A stretch of DNA of 64,000 bases from Streptococcus parasanguinis (GCF_901875555.1 NZ_CABFMD010000032.1:81188-145187), one strand, 5' to 3'. Positions 36,800 through 45,988 are shown, numbered from the stretch's first letter. The notes: generated by a model from the sequence alone, not told the origin. Made by a program: numbers and translations.

Positions 36800-38749
36800 G
36801 TGGCAAAAAAGGAAATCAATATTAATAATTATAATGACGATGCCATTCAGGTACTAGAAGGGTTAGATGCGGTCCGTAAACGTCCAGGGATGTACATCGG
36901 ATCAACCGATGGAAACGGCTTGCATCACATGGTCTGGGAGATCGTTGACAATGCAGTCGATGAAGCCTTGTCTGGCTTTGGATCACAAATCGATGTGACC
37001 ATCAATAAAGACGGTTCACTATCCGTGGTAGACCAAGGACGGGGAATGCCGACAGGAATGCATGCCATGGGCAAACCAACTGTCGAGGTGATCTTTACAG
37101 TTCTCCACGCGGGAGGAAAGTTTGGACAAGGCGGTTATAAGACTTCTGGCGGTCTCCACGGTGTGGGATCGTCCGTCGTGAATGCTCTCTCAAGCTGGCT
37201 TGAGGTAGAAATTACCCGTGATGGAGCTGTCTACAGACAACGCTTTGAAGATGGTGGGAAGCCTGTTACGACTCTTGAAAAGATTGGGACTGCTCCCAAG
37301 TCTAAGACCGGGACCAAGGTTACCTTTATGCCGGATCCAACCATCTTTTCAATGACAGATTTCAAATTTAATACCATTGCTGAGCGGATCAAAGAGTCAG
37401 CCTTCTTGCTTAAGGACGTGACGCTGACGCTGACCGACCTTCGTAAGGAAGAAGACAACCATGTGGCCTTTCACTATGAAAATGGGGTTCAGGATTTCGT
37501 TGAATACTTGAACGAAGACAAGGAAACCCTGACACCTGTTCTCTACTTTAATGGGGAGTCAGATGGTTTTCAGGTAGAAGTGGCCATGCAATACAATGAT
37601 GGCTACTCTGATAACATCTTATCTTTTGTTAATAATGTCCGCACCAAAGATGGTGGAACCCACGAGACGGGTTTGAAGACAGCCATTACCAAGGCCATGA
37701 ACGACTATGCAAGAAAGACCGGACTTCTCAAAGAAAAAGACAAGAATCTGGAAGGATCGGACTACCGTGAAGGTCTTTCCGCTGTTCTTTCTATCTTGGT
37801 CCCAGAAGCTCATTTGCAGTTTGAAGGACAAACCAAAGACAAATTAGGGAGTCCCCTGGCTCGTCCAGTCGTCGATAGCATTGTTTCGGATAAATTAACC
37901 TTCTTCCTCATGGAAAATGGGGAGTTGGCTTCTAGTCTGATCCGTAAAGCTATCAAGGCTCGGGATGCGCGTGAAGCAGCTCGAAAAGCGCGGGATGAAA
38001 GCCGAAATGGCAAGAAAAACAAGAAAGACAAAGGGCTCCTATCTGGTAAATTGACCCCAGCCCAGTCTAAAAATCCTGCTAAAAACGAACTCTATCTAGT
38101 CGAAGGAGACTCAGCTGGTGGTTCTGCCAAACAAGGACGGGACCGGAAGTTCCAAGCCATTCTTCCCCTTCGTGGGAAGGTTCTTAATACTGAGAAGGCC
38201 AATATGAGTGATATCCTCAAGAATGAGGAAATCAACACCATGATCTACACCATTGGTGCTGGAGTTGGGGCAGATTTCTCAGTGGAAGATGCCAACTATG
38301 ATAAGATCATTATCATGACCGATGCGGATACAGATGGTGCCCACATCCAAACCTTGCTCCTAACTTTCTTCTATCGCTATATGCGACCTTTGGTAGAAGC
38401 TGGACATGTCTACATCGCGCTTCCTCCTCTATATAAAATGTCGAAAGGCAAAGGGAAAAAAGAAGAAGTGGCCTATGCTTGGACAGATAGCGAATTAGAG
38501 GAGTTGCGTCGAACCTTTGGCCGTGGAGCAATCCTCCAACGTTACAAAGGGTTAGGGGAAATGAATGCAGACCAGCTTTGGGAAACAACTATGAACCCAG
38601 AAACCCGTACCTTGATCCGTGTCACCATTGATGATCTAGCTCGTGCAGAACGCCGCGTCTCCGTCCTAATGGGCGATAAGGCGGCACCACGTCGTCAATG
38701 GATTGAAGACAATGTTAAGTTCACCTTGGAAGAAACGACAGCGTTTTAA
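36800..38749 (+). CDS. parE: DNA topoisomerase IV subunit B
   Basis: ParE is the ATPase subunit of topoisomerase IV, which separates linked daughter chromosomes. It has 649 residues from a GTG start with AGGAGG 9 nt upstream. The GHKL ATPase N-terminus has EIVDNAVDEALSG (about 47-59) and SGGLHGVGSSVVNALS (about 115-130). The TOPRIM domain carries EGDSAGGSAKQGRDR near 435 and DADTDGAHI near 510. ParC is normally the next gene, but here three other genes intervene. Confidence 0.97.
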   Translation: MAKKEININNYNDDAIQVLEGLDAVRKRPGMYIGSTDGNGLHHMVWEIVDNAVDEALSGFGSQIDVTINKDGSLSVVDQGRGMPTGMHAMGKPTVEVIFTVLHAGGKFGQGGYKTSGGLHGVGSSVVNALSSWLEVEITRDGAVYRQRFEDGGKPVTTLEKIGTAPKSKTGTKVTFMPDPTIFSMTDFKFNTIAERIKESAFLLKDVTLTLTDLRKEEDNHVAFHYENGVQDFVEYLNEDKETLTPVLYFNGESDGFQVEVAMQYNDGYSDNILSFVNNVRTKDGGTHETGLKTAITKAMNDYARKTGLLKEKDKNLEGSDYREGLSAVLSILVPEAHLQFEGQTKDKLGSPLARPVVDSIVSDKLTFFLMENGELASSLIRKAIKARDAREAARKARDESRNGKKNKKDKGLLSGKLTPAQSKNPAKNELYLVEGDSAGGSAKQGRDRKFQAILPLRGKVLNTEKANMSDILKNEEINTMIYTIGAGVGADFSVEDANYDKIIIMTDADTDGAHIQTLLLTFFYRYMRPLVEAGHVYIALPPLYKMSKGKGKKEEVAYAWTDSELEELRRTFGRGAILQRYKGLGEMNADQLWETTMNPETRTLIRVTIDDLARAERRVSVLMGDKAAPRRQWIEDNVKFTLEETTAF

Positions 38750-38768
38750 GGATAGTATAGGAAATATT

Positions 38769-39596
38769 ATGGCGAGACAGAATTATTTTGATATTTTGAA
38801 CCGTATGGAATTTGATCCACAGAGAGAGTTAAAAAATTTGATGGATTTACTGGAAATGGAGAGAAATTTCAAGAGTATCTATTATGAAACAAGTTTAAAT
38901 AGTGCGATTTCTGATAATTTCTTAGATTATCCTAATCGTTCAACCTTTACCAATTATTCACAAATGATAGAATTTGTTGGATCGAATATCTATAATACAA
39001 CTGAACAACTATTTGTTTTCTCTGAGTTCTTAGTTGATATTTTTTGTAATCTTGCAGAAAAATTTACAAAGAAAGAGAGTGAGTTTATTCAAATTATATT
39101 TGATAATATTAAAAGGTTTTTAGAATTATCAAATCATGAATTGATTACATTGGATAATGGTAACAAAATCATTGTTGAAAAGAATGTATATGCCTCAGAA
39201 GCTTCTCAGATTGTATCTGAAACTAGTATTGAGGAGGCGATAAAGGTCTTAGAATATAATCATTTTTCAAATAAGGGAAATATTCAGCGTAAGAAAGAAA
39301 TACTTATTGCTTTAGCGAACTACCTTGAACCGTTTAGGAGAGAACTAAATAATTCTGAAGAATTAAAAGATATTTTGAAAGTCAACAATCAAAAGGTTAC
39401 CGCGTTTGAAAAACTTTTTGAAATGTATAATAATTTTGGTTTAAGACACAATAATTCAAATCAATATCATCTTGATTTGACTGATGATGAACTGGAACAA
39501 TGGTACGATGACATCTATACTTCGACTTTATTTGTTATTTTAAGCATGGATGAATCTAGAATTTTGTCGAAACTAAAAACTTTGAGAGAAGAATAG
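38769..39596 (+). CDS. Abortive-infection/HEPN-like protein in the parE-parC gap
   Basis: This 275-residue protein is encoded by AT-rich DNA unlike parE, indicating transfer. The start at 38769 has AGGA 7 nt upstream. The C-terminal segment, FEKLFEMYNNFGLRHNN (about 213-229) followed by a downstream His234 and an ELEQWYDDIY helix, resembles the C-terminal HEPN-type region of STM4504/CBY_0614-family and abortive-infection proteins, from memory. The Arg-to-His spacing (R226, H234) is wider than the usual R-x4-6-H. RNase activity and a phage-defence role are inferences. Confidence 0.6.
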   Translation: MARQNYFDILNRMEFDPQRELKNLMDLLEMERNFKSIYYETSLNSAISDNFLDYPNRSTFTNYSQMIEFVGSNIYNTTEQLFVFSEFLVDIFCNLAEKFTKKESEFIQIIFDNIKRFLELSNHELITLDNGNKIIVEKNVYASEASQIVSETSIEEAIKVLEYNHFSNKGNIQRKKEILIALANYLEPFRRELNNSEELKDILKVNNQKVTAFEKLFEMYNNFGLRHNNSNQYHLDLTDDELEQWYDDIYTSTLFVILSMDESRILSKLKTLREE

Positions 39597-39683
39597 CTAA
39601 ATCTTTTATAATTGATTAACTATTTTAACTTGAGAAATAGTATGCTAATATACAGGAATATCAAATGAGAAACAGGTATTAAC

Positions 39684-40499
39684 ATGAGAACTGCCCCCGA
39701 AATGTTGAATCTAATTTTACACACAGCAAAAACTCTCCAAGTAGAGGCTGTCGCCATGTCCGGTTCACAGGCAAATCCAAAAGCACCAAAAGATGAGTTT
39801 CAGGATTACGACGTGGTTTATGTTGTGGATGACTTAGATACTCTAACAAGCAATCTTGCTTGGTTGGACCAGTTTGGCACTCGTATCATTGAGCAGTATA
39901 ATATCCTAGGTAACCGTCGTCTTTACCTCATGCTCTTTGAAGATGGGAATCGTATTGATTTAAGCCTCTGCCCCAAGGAGTATATCCAAGAGTGGGTGGA
40001 GAGCGAAGCAAATTTTGAAGTTATAAAAGACGACAATGGCTTGTTTGAAGCCTATCAGCCTAATGCTAAGCGCTACTGGACCGCTCCGCCCTCCGAAGAG
40101 GAATTTGCAACATCCTGCAATGAATTTTGGTGGGTATCGGCATATGTCGTAAAGGCCATTAGAAGAAATCAGCTTATCTATGCGACTGATCATCTCTATG
40201 GCATTTGTCAGCAAGAACTCCTCAAGGTCTTAGCTTGGCAGGTGACAAGCAATAGGGGAGTAGTTGACATCGGAAAGAACTACAAGCACCTCTTCCAGTA
40301 TCTACCAGCTGAGCAAGAGAAGGAGTTCTCAGCTTTGCTTGATTTATCAAGTTTCGATAAAATCACTAAGTCTTTATTTTCCACAATGAAGGGATTCGAT
40401 CGAGAAGCTCAAATTCTGGCCCAAAAGATGGGGTTTGCCTACGATCAGAAAGAGGCTAAAAAGATGATGGATTATGCTGAGGAGAGGTTCGGATTATAG
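39684..40499 (+). CDS. Aminoglycoside 6-adenylyltransferase-like nucleotidyltransferase
   Basis: This 271-residue protein belongs to the ANT(6)/AadE group by its nucleotidyltransferase core: MSGSQANPKA (about 25-34), the metal pair D41 and D43 in QDYDVV, and a third acidic residue D92 in GNRIDLSL. The C-terminal helical half, with EFWWVSAYVVKAI near 130, also fits. ANT(6) modifies streptomycin, but substrate range cannot be read here. Its base composition is closer to the host than its AT-rich neighbours. It has an extended -10 (TGCTAATAT) upstream. Next to a HEPN-like gene, an antitoxin-like AMPylating role is an alternative. Confidence 0.8.
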   Translation: MRTAPEMLNLILHTAKTLQVEAVAMSGSQANPKAPKDEFQDYDVVYVVDDLDTLTSNLAWLDQFGTRIIEQYNILGNRRLYLMLFEDGNRIDLSLCPKEYIQEWVESEANFEVIKDDNGLFEAYQPNAKRYWTAPPSEEEFATSCNEFWWVSAYVVKAIRRNQLIYATDHLYGICQQELLKVLAWQVTSNRGVVDIGKNYKHLFQYLPAEQEKEFSALLDLSSFDKITKSLFSTMKGFDREAQILAQKMGFAYDQKEAKKMMDYAEERFGL

Positions 40500-40611
40500 G
40501 AGAGCTCCTAGTTATAAAATTATTTAACAGTAGATTATTTATCAGGAAAGGCTAATGTGATTTTATAAAATACAAGTTATTTTACATTAATTTAAAATAG
40601 TTTTTATAAAT

Positions 40612-41847
40612 ATGGACAATGAAAATATGTTATTCTTATTATTAAATATATTAAATAGACAAAAAGTAGACAGAAAAAAAGAAATTGCGGGACGCTTTTA
40701 CGATTCAATGAGTGATCTTTCAAAATTAGTGTCTATTCTAGAATCAGAGGGGGTATTTTTACAAAACAATAAAGTTATCTATATTAAGAAATCTGATAAA
40801 ATAATTGATTTTGAAAAGTATGGTTTTAATATATTATATTTAGGGGAATCTAATGATTTTATTGAGTTCTCTCTTCAATATCCAGAAGGAAGAGAAATAG
40901 AATTACCAAAAAAGTCAATCTCTTTAGATTTAAATATTTTGATTGATTTAGGAAAATTATGGAATAATACATATAGTGGTAACTCTGAAGATTTTTTTCA
41001 ATTCTTAGAATTTATTAAGAGCGAATATGAAATTGATATTACCTCTGCTTTACATGAGAATTCGCAAAAGATAACTGATTTTAAAAATTCTAAACATAGA
41101 GTTAAGGTGAAGACTGAATTATTAGCTTATAAACAATTATGTAAAGCAGATATTTCTCAAATTCGTAAATTTAACTATGTACATATTGATGTAGATGATA
41201 AGATAGATATTGATAATCAACTATCTAATCTATTTTCAGACAAATTGATTCCGGAATATAAAAGATTATTAGTAGTTCAATGTTTATTTTTAAAAGCTTA
41301 TATCTTAAACTATAATTCTTCGAAAAAACCAAAGGATAAAATTAATGATTTGATAAATTACTCATTATGTGTGCTGAAAGTATTTTCTGATTATGAATTG
41401 TTATTAATTTATTGGTATTTTCAAGATAAACAAGTAACTAGAAGTGCATTTAGAAAAATGAAGCCCAAAAAGAAAACTTTGAATGAATTGGTTAATGATA
41501 TATGCAATACTGCTTGGGATATATTCCATTTTAGAAATTTAGAAGATTCATTCGTTTCTTCTGTGGTTAAAAACGATTTAATTGGAAGTTGCTTTGCATC
41601 AAGGGATAAACAGTATAGAGAATTTTTAAATTTAAACCCTATTCAATTTATAGTTATTCAGGACGAATCCTATCTTCCATGGCGTAAGTTCAGGTTACAA
41701 GATGAAGTTGAAATTTCTGAGGAAAATTGGAAAGAATATAGATCTAATGAATCAGAAAGAATTAAATTCCAAATGAACTCAGAGTATTCTTGTCTGGAAA
41801 AAATTAAACAATCGTTAATCAAAGAAATAAATAAGATACATGATTAA
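40612..41847 (+). CDS. Unrecognised AT-rich gene in the parE-parC gap, possibly PIN-like
   Basis: I do not recognise this 411-residue protein. The first 60 residues look like a small winged-helix region (EIAGRFYDSMSDLSKLVSILESEG). Scattered acidic motifs could form a PIN-type nuclease centre: SLDLNILIDL (D106), KTELLAYK (E169), AWDIFHFR (D303) and ASRDKQYREFL (D332). The gene is very AT-rich. No Shine-Dalgarno precedes the ATG, and a clear promoter is not visible in 40500-40611. The family guess is weak; acquired DNA is well supported by composition and position. Confidence 0.55.
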   Translation: MDNENMLFLLLNILNRQKVDRKKEIAGRFYDSMSDLSKLVSILESEGVFLQNNKVIYIKKSDKIIDFEKYGFNILYLGESNDFIEFSLQYPEGREIELPKKSISLDLNILIDLGKLWNNTYSGNSEDFFQFLEFIKSEYEIDITSALHENSQKITDFKNSKHRVKVKTELLAYKQLCKADISQIRKFNYVHIDVDDKIDIDNQLSNLFSDKLIPEYKRLLVVQCLFLKAYILNYNSSKKPKDKINDLINYSLCVLKVFSDYELLLIYWYFQDKQVTRSAFRKMKPKKKTLNELVNDICNTAWDIFHFRNLEDSFVSSVVKNDLIGSCFASRDKQYREFLNLNPIQFIVIQDESYLPWRKFRLQDEVEISEENWKEYRSNESERIKFQMNSEYSCLEKIKQSLIKEINKIHD

Positions 41848-41894
41848 TAGTTAAATAGAATATTTTTATATACATTCATTTTTTAACTTTATCA

Positions 41895-41988
41895 TATAAT
41901 TTTGAAAGGAGTTGAACGCGCCCAAAGTACTGTGTGAAAAAGATAAATGTTCTATTATCCTTAGCATTTTACGGGCGTTGTACCCTAT
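41895..41988 (+). ncRNA. Folded leader module, family L, copy C, upstream of parC
   Basis: A -10-like TATAAT (41895-41900) is followed by AAAGGAG (41905-41911), TTGAAC, then CGCCC (41919-41923) pairing with GGGCG (41973-41977). GATAA/TTATC (41942-41946 with 41955-41959) is an inner stem, and the ATG of parC is at 41989. The middle is shorter than in the deoD copy. No Shine-Dalgarno lies next to the ATG; folding would bring AAAGGAG near it. Confidence 0.6.
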
Positions 41989-44442
41989 ATGATTAATATC
42001 CAAAATATGTCCCTGGAGGACATCATGGGAGAGCGCTTTGGTCGCTACTCCAAATACATTATTCAAGAACGGGCTCTTCCTGATATTCGGGATGGCTTGA
42101 AACCTGTTCAACGGCGGATCCTTTATTCTATGAATAAGGACGGCAATACCCATGACAAGGGCTACCGCAAGTCTGCCAAGTCTGTCGGAAATATCATGGG
42201 GAATTTTCACCCTCACGGGGATAGTTCGATCTATGATGCCATGGTCCGCATGTCTCAAGACTGGAAGAATCGTGAGATTCTTGTTGAGATGCACGGTAAC
42301 AATGGTTCCATGGACGGTGATCCACCTGCTGCTATGCGTTATACGGAAGCCCGTCTATCTGAAATTGCTGGTTATCTCCTTCAAGATATCGAAAAGAACA
42401 CAGTGCCATTTGCCTGGAACTTTGATGATACAGAAAAAGAGCCAACGGTTTTGCCTGCAGCCTTTCCAAACCTTTTGGTCAATGGGGCAACGGGTATTTC
42501 AGCTGGTTACGCGACAGATATTCCGCCCCATAACCTAGCGGAGGTCATCGATGCTGTGGTCTACATGATCGACCATCCATCTGCCAAGGTAGATAAGCTC
42601 ATGGAGTTTTTACCAGGGCCTGACTTTCCGACTGGTGCCATTATCCAAGGTCGCGATGAAATCAAGAAAGCCTATGAAACAGGTAAGGGACGGGTAGTTG
42701 TCCGTTCTAAGACAGAGATCGAGCAACTCAAAGGCGGCAAACAGCAAATCGTCGTCACTGAGATCCCTTATGAAATCAATAAGGCTGTCTTGGTCAAGAA
42801 GATCGACGATGTCCGTGTCAACAATAAGGTGGCCGGCATTGCCGAAGTTCGGGATGAGTCAGATCGGGATGGTCTTCGGATTGCCATTGAGCTCAAGAAA
42901 GATGCCAATGCAGACCTAATATTAAACTACTTGTTCAAGTACACAGATTTGCAGGTCAACTACAACTTCAATATGGTGGCGATTGACAATTATACCCCTC
43001 GTCAAGTTGGGATTGTGCCGATTCTCTCTAGCTACATTGCTCACCGTCGGGATATTATTGTTGCTCGCTCTCGCTTTGATAAGGAAAAGGCGGAACGACG
43101 CCTTCACATCGTAGAGGGCTTGATCCGTGTGATTTCTATCCTCGATGAAGTCATAGCCTTGATCCGTGCTTCTGATAACAAGGCAGATGCCAAAGAAAAC
43201 CTCAAGGTCAGCTACGATTTCACGGAAGAACAAGCAGAAGCCATTGTCACTTTGCAATTGTACCGCTTGACCAATACAGATATCGTCACCTTGGAAGAAG
43301 AGCATGCTAACCTCAAGGAGCAAATTGCGACCTTGGCAGCCATCATTGGGGATGAACGGACCATGTTCAATCTCATGAAGAAGGAATTGCGTGAAGTGAA
43401 GAAGCTCTTTGGCAATGCTCGTCGCAGTGAGTTGCAAGACACTGCTAAGACGATCGAGATTGATACAGCCAGTCTGATCGTTGAAGAGGAAACCTTTGTT
43501 AGCGTGACCCGTGCTGGTTACATTAAACGGACCTCTCCTCGTTCGTTTAATGCCTCAACATTGGAAGAAGTTGGAAAACGAGATGATGACGAGTTGATTT
43601 TCGTAGAGCCTGCGAAGACCACCCAGCATCTCTTGCTCTTTACCAACTTGGGAAATGCCATTTATCGCCCTATCCATGAATTGACAGATACTAAGTGGAA
43701 GGACATCGGCGAACACCTCAGTCAAACCTTGACCAATTTCGAGCAAGAGGAAGAAATTCTCTTTGCTGAGATTGTGGATCAGTTTGAAGGCGTGACCTAC
43801 TTTGCGGCAACCCAACAAGGTCAAATCAAGCGCTTTGAACGCAAGGAATTGAGCCCATGGCGGACTTATCGTTCTAAATCGACTAAGTATGCTAAACTGA
43901 AAGACGATGCGGACCGCATTGTCGCTGTCGCACCAGTTGTTCTGGAAGACATCATGATCATTACCAAAAATGGTTATGGTCTGCGCTTCAACATCGAAGA
44001 AGTGCCTGTCGTAGGAGCGAAGGCAGCAGGGGTTAAAGCCATCAACCTCAAAGATGGGGATCAGGTGGTGGCTGTCTTCAAGTCAACGACTCCAAGCATG
44101 TATCTTCTAACTCAAAGAGGCAGTCTCAAACGGATGTTGCAAGATGACATTCCTGTGACCAGCCGGGCTAAACGGGGACTACAGGTCTTGCGTGAACTGA
44201 AAAACAAACCGCACCGTGTTTTCATGGCAGGTCCAGTCAATACAGACCAAGGAGATTTCGATCTCTTTACCAGCCAAGAAGAAGTAGCGGAACAAGACCA
44301 AATTCTAGCTATCACTTCAACTACAGGTCAAGTGACCGAAGTGGATCTGACTCAGCTCAGTGTCTCGGAAAGAACAAGCAATGGATCCTTTGTCAACGAC
44401 ACAATCTCAGATCAAGAAGTTTTTTCAGCACGAATCAAATAA
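41989..44442 (+). CDS. parC: DNA topoisomerase IV subunit A
   Basis: ParC cuts and rejoins DNA within topoisomerase IV. It has 817 residues. The catalytic Tyr118 is in AAMRYTEAR. The quinolone-determining region reads [12 protein letters not shown] with Ser79 and Asp83, the susceptible residues. The C-terminal third forms the DNA-wrapping beta-pinwheel. The start matches homologues, although the nearest Shine-Dalgarno is separated by the folded module. A terminator follows. Confidence 0.97.
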   Translation: MINIQNMSLEDIMGERFGRYSKYIIQERALPDIRDGLKPVQRRILYSMNKDGNTHDKGYRKSAKSVGNIMGNFHPHGDSSIYDAMVRMSQDWKNREILVEMHGNNGSMDGDPPAAMRYTEARLSEIAGYLLQDIEKNTVPFAWNFDDTEKEPTVLPAAFPNLLVNGATGISAGYATDIPPHNLAEVIDAVVYMIDHPSAKVDKLMEFLPGPDFPTGAIIQGRDEIKKAYETGKGRVVVRSKTEIEQLKGGKQQIVVTEIPYEINKAVLVKKIDDVRVNNKVAGIAEVRDESDRDGLRIAIELKKDANADLILNYLFKYTDLQVNYNFNMVAIDNYTPRQVGIVPILSSYIAHRRDIIVARSRFDKEKAERRLHIVEGLIRVISILDEVIALIRASDNKADAKENLKVSYDFTEEQAEAIVTLQLYRLTNTDIVTLEEEHANLKEQIATLAAIIGDERTMFNLMKKELREVKKLFGNARRSELQDTAKTIEIDTASLIVEEETFVSVTRAGYIKRTSPRSFNASTLEEVGKRDDDELIFVEPAKTTQHLLLFTNLGNAIYRPIHELTDTKWKDIGEHLSQTLTNFEQEEEILFAEIVDQFEGVTYFAATQQGQIKRFERKELSPWRTYRSKSTKYAKLKDDADRIVAVAPVVLEDIMIITKNGYGLRFNIEEVPVVGAKAAGVKAINLKDGDQVVAVFKSTTPSMYLLTQRGSLKRMLQDDIPVTSRAKRGLQVLRELKNKPHRVFMAGPVNTDQGDFDLFTSQEEVAEQDQILAITSTTGQVTEVDLTQLSVSERTSNGSFVNDTISDQEVFSARIK

Positions 44443-44448
44443 AAAAGG

Positions 44449-44478
44449 AAGTCGGTCTATTCTTAGACTGACTTTTTT
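44449..44478 (+). terminator. Terminator after parC
   Basis: AAGTCGGTCTA pairs with TAGACTGACTT (one G-T wobble), followed by a T run. Confidence 0.9.
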
Positions 44479-44484
44479 CAAATA

Positions 44485-44499
44485 AATTTTCTGAAAATT
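44485..44499 (+). promoter_or_regulatory. Perfect CodY box upstream of ilvE
   Basis: AATTTTCTGAAAATT matches the CodY consensus at all 15 positions. It lies 12 bp upstream of the ilvE -35 element, consistent with regulation of this branched-chain aminotransferase by CodY. Confidence 0.88.
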
Positions 44500-44510
44500 G
44501 AAAATATCGC

Positions 44511-44538
44511 TTGAAATTCTCATGAATTGGTGTACAAT
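44511..44538 (+). promoter_or_regulatory. ilvE promoter
   Basis: TTGAAA (44511-44516), 16 bp, TACAAT (44533-44538), preceded by TG (extended). Confidence 0.75.
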
Positions 44539-44610
44539 AGTGTACATAGATTGAGAAACTGAATCGGTCAATTTCAGATCGACTAGAAAAAAGAATAAAG
44601 GAGAACTATC

Positions 44611-45633
44611 ATGACAGTATCACTTGATTGGGAAAACCTTGGCTTTAACTATATGAAATTACCATATCGCTTTTTGGCGCATTACCGCAACGGAGCCTGG
44701 GAAAAGGGTGGATTGACAGAGGATGCGACCTTGCATATCTCAGAATCGTCTCCAAGTTTGCATTATGGCCAACAAGCCTTTGAGGGATTAAAAGCCTACC
44801 GTACAAAAGACGGAAGTGTCCAATTGTTCCGCCCAGATCAAAATGCTAAACGTCTGCAACGGACAGCTGATCGCTTGCTCATGCCACAAGTACCAGTGGA
44901 TATGTTTGTCAATGCATGTAAGGCAGTCGTCAAAGCTAATGAAGAATATGTGCCTCCATATGGTACAGGAGGAACCCTCTACCTTCGTCCTCTTTTGATC
45001 GGTGTTGGTGATATTATCGGTGTGCATCCTGCAGAGGAGTATATCTTTACCATCTTTGCCATGCCTGTCGGCAACTACTTCAAAGGTGGTTTGGTGCCAA
45101 CTAACTTCTTGATCCAAGACGAGTATGACCGTGCGGCTCCACATGGAACAGGGGCTGCTAAAGTTGGAGGAAACTACGCAGCCAGCATGCTTCCTGGTAA
45201 AATTGCTCACGATCGTAATTTCTCTGACGTCATTTACCTTGATCCAGCAACCCACACCAAGATTGAAGAAGTCGGTTCTGCAAACTTCTTTGGAATCACT
45301 GCTAATAACGAATTTGTGACGCCATTGAGCCCTTCTATCTTACCATCTATCACCAAATACTCTTTACTTTACTTGGCAGAACACCGTCTTGGTATGACAC
45401 CAATCGAAGGGGATGTCTTTATCAATGACTTGGATCGCTTTGTGGAAGCAGGAGCTTGTGGTACCGCAGCAGTGATCTCTCCAATCGGAGGTGTTCAACA
45501 CGGAGATGACTTCCATGTCTTCTATTCCGAAACAGAAGTCGGTCCAGTGACCCACAAACTCTATGATGAATTGACGGGTATCCAATTTGGTGATGTCGAA
45601 GCACCTGAAGGATGGATCGTTAAAGTCGATTAA
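44611..45633 (+). CDS. ilvE: Branched-chain amino-acid aminotransferase
   Basis: IlvE exchanges amino groups between glutamate and the keto acids of Leu, Ile and Val, using PLP. It has 340 residues of fold type IV. YGQQAFEGLKAYR (about 51-63) is an N-terminal family motif, KVGGNYAAS (about 185-193) contains the PLP Lys, and EEVGSANFFGI near 217 is part of the active site. AAAGGAG lies 7-8 nt upstream. It complements the leu operon at the last step of leucine synthesis. Confidence 0.97.
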   Translation: MTVSLDWENLGFNYMKLPYRFLAHYRNGAWEKGGLTEDATLHISESSPSLHYGQQAFEGLKAYRTKDGSVQLFRPDQNAKRLQRTADRLLMPQVPVDMFVNACKAVVKANEEYVPPYGTGGTLYLRPLLIGVGDIIGVHPAEEYIFTIFAMPVGNYFKGGLVPTNFLIQDEYDRAAPHGTGAAKVGGNYAASMLPGKIAHDRNFSDVIYLDPATHTKIEEVGSANFFGITANNEFVTPLSPSILPSITKYSLLYLAEHRLGMTPIEGDVFINDLDRFVEAGACGTAAVISPIGGVQHGDDFHVFYSETEVGPVTHKLYDELTGIQFGDVEAPEGWIVKVD

Positions 45634-45640
45634 TGGAAAT

Positions 45641-45671
45641 AGCTATTTCTCGGTTGAGAATAGCTTTTTTC
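45641..45671 (+). terminator. Terminator after ilvE
   Basis: AGCTATTTCTC pairs with GAGAATAGCT (one bulge) around GGTT, followed by TTTTTT. Confidence 0.88.
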
Positions 45672-45724
45672 TTGCGCCATAAACTAAATTTTTGTAAAAT
45701 AGAAAAAGTGAAAAGAGGACTGAA

Positions 45725-45955
45725 ATGAGTAAAAAAGACAAGAAAATTGAAATTCAAATCGTAGATAGTAAAGTAACCGTTGGAAAGGATACTTTTGACG
45801 GATTCACACTTTCAATTGGTAAGAAAACGATAGGTGAAATTGCAGACATGGCAGGTCAATTTGCCATTATCAAAAATGGAAATGTGGATTCTCTTTACAA
45901 AAAACTTGAAAAAGCCGTTGAAATTATAATAGAAAATTATAATTTGAATAAATAA
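45725..45955 (+). CDS. DUF2969-family small protein
   Basis: This 76-residue cytoplasmic protein of unknown function is Lys-rich at the start (SKKDKKIEIQI), with a compact C-terminal helix (DSLYKKLEKAVEIII). It resembles DUF2969, common downstream of ilvE in streptococci. It is followed by the tRNA promoter. Confidence 0.85.
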   Translation: MSKKDKKIEIQIVDSKVTVGKDTFDGFTLSIGKKTIGEIADMAGQFAIIKNGNVDSLYKKLEKAVEIIIENYNLNK

Positions 45956-45959
45956 GGGC

Positions 45960-45988
45960 TTGCAATCATAATAAATCAATGGTATAAT
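45960..45988 (+). promoter_or_regulatory. Promoter of the tRNA-Tyr/tRNA-Gln pair
   Basis: TTGCAA (45960-45965), 17 bp, TATAAT (45983-45988), about 20 nt before tRNA-Tyr. Confidence 0.85.

Noticed and set aside
41912..41992. TTG-initiated 26-codon upstream ORF in the parC leader whose TGA overlaps the parC ATG
   Set aside because: Its Shine-Dalgarno touches the TTG with no spacing, and the related deoD leader has an early stop in the same frame. An open frame of this length is expected by chance.
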